Assembly (NCBI GenBank): GCA_038234975.1
Contig: JBBSUK010000109.1
Location: 1 to 11,981, forward strand
Direction of reading: 5' to 3'
From: Schlegelella_A sp038234975
GTDB lineage: Bacteria; Pseudomonadota; Gammaproteobacteria; Burkholderiales; Burkholderiaceae_C
DNA: 11,981 bases
Below, in pieces: positions 9,020 to 11,981 of this stretch. The position numbers and the translations under genes were made by a program. The notes below the pieces were generated by a model. The model saw only the letters and a program-made list of their open reading frames with translations, ran no database searches and was not told where the DNA came from. The stretch's first letter is position 1, and every line of letters starts with the position of its first letter.

Positions 9020-10455
9020 GCCACGGCACCGTCGTGCCCGCGGCGCCCGTCGGCGCGGTCCGCACCCGCATCGCCCCCTCGCCGACGGGCTTCCTGCACC
9101 TCGGCACGGCACGCACCGCGCTCTACTCGTGGGCCTATGCGCGGCACCACGGCGGCATCTTCGTGCTGCGCATCGAGGACACCGACGCCGCCCGCTCGAC
9201 CCCGGAGTCGGTCGAGCAGATCGTGCGGTCGCTGCGCTGGCTCGGACTCGACCACGACGAGGGGCCTTTTTTCCAGATGCAGCGGCTCGATCGATACCGC
9301 ACCGTCGTCGACCGTCTGCTGGCCGAGAACAAGGCCTATCGCTGCTACGCGACGCCGGCCGAACTCGACGCGATGCGCGAGGCGCAGCGGGCGCGCGGCG
9401 AGAAGGCGCTCTACGACGGCCGCTGGCGCCCCGAGCCCGGCAAGGCGCTGCCGCCGGTGCCCGCGGGCATCGAGCCGGTCATCCGCTTCCGCAACCCGCC
9501 GCATGGTGCGGTGATGTGGCCCGACCTCGTCAAGGGCGAGATCACGATCTCGAACGACGAGATCGACGATCTCGTGATCGTCCGCGCCGACGGCGTGCCG
9601 ACGTACAACTTCGCGGTCGTCGTCGACGACGCCGACATGGCGATCAGCCACGTCTTCCGCGGCGACGAGCACATCAACAACACGCCCTGGCAGATCAACC
9701 TCTTCCACGCCATCGGCGCGCCGCTGCCGGTGTTCGCGCACCTGCCGATCATCCTCGGCGACGATGGTCAGAAGCTTTCGAAGCGGCGCGGCGCGGTGAG
9801 CGTCACCGCCTACGAAGACGACGGCTTCCTGCCCGAAGCGATGGTCAACTACCTGGCGCGGCTGGGCTGGAGCCACGGCGACGCCGAGCTCTTCTCGCGC
9901 GATGAGATCGTCGCCTGGTTCGACGGCTCGCACCTGTCGAAGAGCCCGGCGCAGTGGGATGCCGCCAAGCTCGCCTGGGTCAACGCCCACTGGCTGAAGG
10001 TGTTGCCCGACGAGCGGCTCGTCGGGCTCGCCCGCGAGCAGCTCGCGCGGCGCGGCGCGGCACCCCTGGACGATGCGACGGTGCTCGCCGCCGCGACGCT
10101 CTTTCGCGAGCGTTGCCACACCGTGGCCGAGCTCGCGTCGTGGATCGCGATGCTCGTCGAGCCCGTCGAGCCCGATGCCGACGACGTCCGGGCGGTGGTC
10201 ACCGAGGCGATTCGGCCTGCGCTCGCGTCGCTGGCAGAACGCCTGGCCGATGCAGCATGGACGAGGGAGGGCATCGCAGCGGCGCTGAAGGCCACGCTCA
10301 TGGCGCACGGCATCAAGATGCCGCAGCTTGCGCCGGCAGTCCGCGTCGTCGTCTGCGGCCGTCGCGAGACGCCATCGCTCGACGCCGTTCTGGCGCTGTT
10401 CGCTCGCGACGTCGTCGTCTCGCGGGTCAGAGCGGCGGCTGCACGCTCGCTATAA
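9016..10455 (+). CDS. gltX: Glutamyl-tRNA synthetase
   Basis: Charges tRNA-Glu with glutamate (class Ib aminoacyl-tRNA synthetase). The 479 residues match the bacterial family. The HIGH-type signature is PSPTGFLHLG at 21-30 and the KMSKS-type signature is KLSKR at 253-257. RIEDTDAARS, YRCYAT and the FRGDEHINNTPWQ block of the catalytic domain are present; the C-terminal helical anticodon-binding region runs from about 330. Whether it also charges tRNA-Gln cannot be decided from sequence by eye. The ATG at 9016 overlaps the metZ stop (ATGA) and has no Shine-Dalgarno of its own, so translation is probably coupled to metZ. The stop codon lies inside a TATAAT that probably drives the tRNA genes downstream, including its cognate tRNA-Glu. 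Confidence 0.98.
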   Translation: MSHGTVVPAAPVGAVRTRIAPSPTGFLHLGTARTALYSWAYARHHGGIFVLRIEDTDAARSTPESVEQIVRSLRWLGLDHDEGPFFQMQRLDRYRTVVDRLLAENKAYRCYATPAELDAMREAQRARGEKALYDGRWRPEPGKALPPVPAGIEPVIRFRNPPHGAVMWPDLVKGEITISNDEIDDLVIVRADGVPTYNFAVVVDDADMAISHVFRGDEHINNTPWQINLFHAIGAPLPVFAHLPIILGDDGQKLSKRRGAVSVTAYEDDGFLPEAMVNYLARLGWSHGDAELFSRDEIVAWFDGSHLSKSPAQWDAAKLAWVNAHWLKVLPDERLVGLAREQLARRGAAPLDDATVLAAATLFRERCHTVAELASWIAMLVEPVEPDADDVRAVVTEAIRPALASLAERLADAAWTREGIAAALKATLMAHGIKMPQLAPAVRVVVCGRRETPSLDAVLALFARDVVVSRVRAAAARSL

Positions 10456-10456
10456 T
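10451..10456 (+). promoter_or_regulatory. Probable -10 element of the tRNA operon promoter
   Basis: A perfect TATAAT sits 22 bases before the first base of mature tRNA-Ala and overlaps the gltX stop codon TAA (10453-10455). With the usual spacing transcription would begin near 10463, giving a leader of about 16 bases. No convincing TTGACA-like -35 is seen at 16-18 bases upstream, so the promoter assignment rests on the -10 and its position. Confidence 0.65.
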
Positions 10457-10478
10457 TCCGGTTTGCTTCGAGATCGAC

Positions 10479-10554
<76 letters not shown>

Positions 10555-10578
10555 AGAAAACACAACAAGAAGAACAAC

Positions 10579-10654
10579 GTCCCCTTCGTCTAGAGGCCTA
10601 GGACACCACCCTTTCACGGTGATTACAGGGGTTCGAATCCCCTAGGGGACGCCA
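10579..10654 (+). tRNA. tRNA-Glu (anticodon TTC)
   Basis: 76 bases including CCA. The acceptor stem is GTCCCCT/AGGGGAC with discriminator G; the D stem is GTCT/GGAC. The anticodon loop is CTTTCAC with anticodon TTC at 10613-10615, and the T stem is AGGGG/CCCCT. The anticodon stem arms CCACC and GGTGA leave the outermost pair (27-43) as C-A, whereas E. coli has a C-G pair there; the other four pairs are intact, so the gene should be functional. An A-rich spacer of 24 bases separates it from tRNA-Ala with no promoter of its own. Confidence 0.98.
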
Positions 10655-10668
10655 GTCGAGAACGACCA

Positions 10669-10745
10669 GGAGTGGTAGTTCAGTTGGTTAGAATACCGGC
10701 CTGTCACGCCGGGGGTCGCGGGTTCGAGCCCCGTCCACTCCGCCA
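10669..10745 (+). tRNA. tRNA-Asp (anticodon GTC)
   Basis: 77 bases including CCA. The acceptor stem is GGAGTGG/CCACTCC with discriminator G, the D stem GTTC/GAAT (one G-U), the anticodon stem CCGGC/GCCGG with loop CTGTCAC and anticodon GTC at 10703-10705, and the T stem GCGGG/CCCGT. G73 and the GTC anticodon are the known aspartate identity elements. It follows tRNA-Glu after 14 bases, which can fold as a tiny hairpin (GTCG-AGAA-CGAC, 10655-10666), and it is the last gene before the terminator. Confidence 0.98.
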
Positions 10746-10752
10746 ATAAATC

Positions 10753-10790
10753 AACGGGTTACAGCAGGTCTGCTGTAACCCGTTTGTGTT
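10753..10790 (+). terminator. Intrinsic terminator of the tRNA operon
   Basis: Perfect inverted repeat beginning 8 bases after tRNA-Asp: the left arm AACGGGTTACAGCA (10753-10766) pairs with TGCTGTAACCCGTT (10771-10784) around a GGTC tetraloop, and is followed by the T-rich tail TGTGTTT. A 14-bp stem plus T tail directly after the last tRNA is a classical Rho-independent terminator. Confidence 0.88.
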
Positions 10791-11154
10791 TATTCAGCGC
10801 CCTGCCCTCAACGTGCCCTCAAAATTCAGCGAGCGTGCCACATCGAAAGGTGACGGCGATCCAACGGTCAAGCCCCAGCACGTACGCCAGACTTCTTCGA
10901 TGGTCGTCGCCGATAGAGAAGAACCGCGGCCCGAATTCTTCGTTCGCTACTTGAGAGAGGCTGCGAAGTGGCTCTCGGCAGTGGACTTGAAGCACCGGGG
11001 TGCCGCCATCGAACGCAGCAAGGCACCCCTGCAAGGGCTGGACGGCGTCGCAATGGTGAGCGCACTTTGCGCCTGCTTGGACGGCCGTGGTGGCTCCGCT
11101 CACGGTTCAGTGCAAGAGTCCTGAGACAGGTCGGCGCCGCAGACCGCGATTCGG
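10785..11154. other. Region of about 370 bases without a recognisable gene
   Basis: This stretch lies between the tRNA terminator and the inferred IS end. It looks less GC-rich than the backbone, and neither strand gives a protein I recognise. Two frames are open: + strand 10786-11124 (112 codons, nominal GTG start inside the terminator tail, no Shine-Dalgarno) and - strand 11103-10819 (94 codons). They overlap almost completely, so at most one is real. A direct repeat of TGCCCTCAA occurs at 10803-10811 and 10814-10822. The region could be a decayed remnant of DNA that entered next to the tRNA genes, but nothing in the sequence proves it. Confidence 0.5.
10786..11124 (+). CDS. Doubtful hypothetical ORF
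   Basis: Open frame of 112 codons after the tRNA terminator. I do not recognise the protein. It has no signal peptide, membrane segment or known motif; the most structured part is a charged stretch around residues 45-75 (REEPRPEFFVRYLREAAKWL and following). The GTG start lies in the T tail of the terminator without a ribosome binding site, and an opposite-strand frame covers most of it. Listed only so that the frame is on record; it may well be non-coding. Confidence 0.15.
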   Translation: MFIQRPALNVPSKFSERATSKGDGDPTVKPQHVRQTSSMVVADREEPRPEFFVRYLREAAKWLSAVDLKHRGAAIERSKAPLQGLDGVAMVSALCACLDGRGGSAHGSVQES

Positions 11155-11252
11155 GAGTGTCCGAATTTTTGTGTTCGAGGCGGTTTGTTGAATTCGTCGC
11201 TGGTTGATCTTCTTTGAACAAGGGCCCCTGCCAGGCCGCCGGAGGCGCCCCC

Positions 11253-11281
11253 GGTTGATCCATGTATTGCATGGTTCAACC
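11253..11281. repeat. Imperfect inverted repeat over the transposase stop codon
   Basis: Arms GGTTGATCCATG (11253-11264) and CATGGTTCAACC (11270-11281) pair in 11 of 12 positions around a 5-base loop TATTG. The right arm includes the transposase stop (11276-11278). On the transposase strand no T run follows, so it is not a standard intrinsic terminator; it could stabilise the mRNA 3' end or impede read-through. Confidence 0.6.
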
Positions 11282-11981
11282 CATTGCCCGGGTCGCCTGG
11301 GTGAACCGCTCCTCGTAGAGTATCGCGAACTGGTTCATTGCCTCCTTCCAGTTGTGGGCGGCGCGGCCCCAGTCGGCCGTGATGTTGCGCAGGGCCAGCC
11401 AGATCAACTTGGTGGCCGCGTCGTCGCTGGGGAAGTGCCCGCGCGACTTGATGATCTTGCGCAGTCTGGCGTTGATGCTCTCGATCGCGTTGGTCGTGTA
11501 GATCACGCGTCGCACCGCCGGCGGGAACGCGAAGAACGGGATCACCCGGTCCCAGGCGCGCCGCCACGCGGCCACAACGGTGGGGAACTTGCGGCCCCAG
11601 ACGCCTTGCTCGAAGGCGTCCAGCTCGGCCAGCGCCGCTTCCGCGCTCGGGGCGGTGTAAATCGGCTTGATCGCCGCCGCCAGCAGCTTGCGATCCTTCC
11701 AGCTCGCGTAGTCCAGGCTGTTCCTGATCAGGTGCACGATGCAGGTCTGCAGCGTGGTCGCCGGGAACACCGCCCCCAGCGCCTCGGGCATGCCCTTGAG
11801 GCCATCGGTCACGGCGATCAGGATGTCACCCACGCCGCGCGTCTTCAGGTCGTTGAAGACCTTCATCCAGAACTTGGCTCCCTCGGTGCCCTCGATCCAC
11901 AGGCCCAGGATGTCGCGCGTGCCGTCGGGCAGCACGCCGAGCGCCAGGTAGATCGCCTTGTTGCGCACCACCGCGTCCTCC
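11276..11981 (-). CDS. IS256-family (Mutator-type) transposase, N-terminal part outside window
   Basis: DDE transposase that mobilises the surrounding IS. The frame runs off the right edge: 234 C-terminal residues are visible of roughly 400 usual. An apparent GTG start near 11971 is not the true start, since the upstream codons (E-D-A-V) continue the conserved EDAVVRNKAIYLALG block. Numbering from the first visible codon, the second catalytic aspartate is D59 (VTDG). The PROSITE Mutator signature follows it as D59-x3-G63-M64...P73...Q78-x-C80-x2-H83. The TTNAIESIN block (162-170) carries E167, probably the third catalytic residue, and an aromatic-rich segment NWKEAMNQFAILYEERF ends the protein. 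The first aspartate is outside the window. No frameshift or stop is seen, so the visible part could belong to an active copy. Confidence 0.95.
   Translation of the reverse strand, partial: EDAVVRNKAIYLALGVLPDGTRDILGLWIEGTEGAKFWMKVFNDLKTRGVGDILIAVTDGLKGMPEALGAVFPATTLQTCIVHLIRNSLDYASWKDRKLLAAAIKPIYTAPSAEAALAELDAFEQGVWGRKFPTVVAAWRRAWDRVIPFFAFPPAVRRVIYTTNAIESINARLRKIIKSRGHFPSDDAATKLIWLALRNITADWGRAAHNWKEAMNQFAILYEERFTQATRAMG

Larger units (their letters stand above)
11154..11981 (-). mobile_element. IS256-family insertion sequence, partial at right window edge
   Basis: The element is identified by its transposase. The outer boundary is inferred: a terminal-repeat-like sequence, GGAGTGTCCGAATTTTTGTG, starts at about 11154 and lies about 120 bases beyond the transposase stop, a plausible distance for this family. 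The matching inverted repeat of the other end and the target-site duplication are outside the window, so the exact end is uncertain by a few bases. The non-coding segment 11180-11275 belongs to the element and contains a hairpin at its inner edge. Confidence 0.75.

Noticed and set aside
9251..9275. Run of six T after GGGGCC within gltX, like a terminator tail
   Set aside because: Only a weak 4-bp stem precedes it and it encodes Phe-Phe in a conserved stretch of gltX; no reason to think transcription ends here.
10746..10800. The palindrome after tRNA-Asp as a recombination site or CRISPR-like repeat
   Set aside because: It is single, next to the last tRNA and followed by a T-rich tail, so a terminator explains it fully. 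No CRISPR-type repeats occur anywhere in the window.
10868..11272. Open frame of 134 codons on the - strand crossing the inferred IS end
   Set aside because: It spans the IS boundary, overlaps other frames, and is rich in Arg/Ser/Pro without any domain; not a credible gene.

Overview
The window is a high-GC chromosomal segment whose gene order (trpF-trpB-trpA-accD-folC-SPOR protein-cvpA-purF-metZ-gltX-tRNAs) is typical of Betaproteobacteria, most likely order Burkholderiales. The accD-folC-dedD-cvpA-purF core is also shared with gammaproteobacteria such as E. coli. Assignment rests on gene order, protein motifs and base composition; no species can be named.

Layout. From base 1 to about 10455 every gene is on the + strand and tightly packed. 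trpF (5' end cut by the window edge), trpB and trpA complete the late steps of tryptophan synthesis. accD overlaps the trpA stop by ATGA and encodes the carboxyltransferase beta subunit of acetyl-CoA carboxylase. folC (folate polyglutamylation), a membrane-anchored SPOR-domain cell-division protein (dedD-like) and cvpA follow with short gaps. purF (first committed purine step), metZ (methionine sulfhydrylation) and gltX (glutamyl-tRNA synthetase) close the run, joined by ATGA overlaps. Nothing in this part looks transferred, broken or unusual for the family.

From 10451 to 10790 there is a short tRNA unit. A perfect TATAAT overlaps the gltX stop codon, followed by tRNA-Ala(GGC), tRNA-Glu(TTC) and tRNA-Asp(GTC), each with encoded CCA. 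A strong intrinsic terminator ends the unit. The synthetase gene therefore sits beside its cognate tRNA-Glu.

From 10785 to about 11154 is a stretch with no recognisable gene. It has a different look from the backbone (visibly less GC-rich, no family match), short open frames on both strands and a small direct repeat. It may be a remnant of DNA acquired next to the tRNAs. From about 11154 to the right edge lies the end of an IS256-family (Mutator-type) insertion sequence. Its transposase is on the - strand and its N-terminal part is beyond the window.

I found no convincing new biological system. The more interesting points are the junction between tRNA cluster and IS, the hairpin laid over the transposase stop codon, and the coupled gene overlaps.
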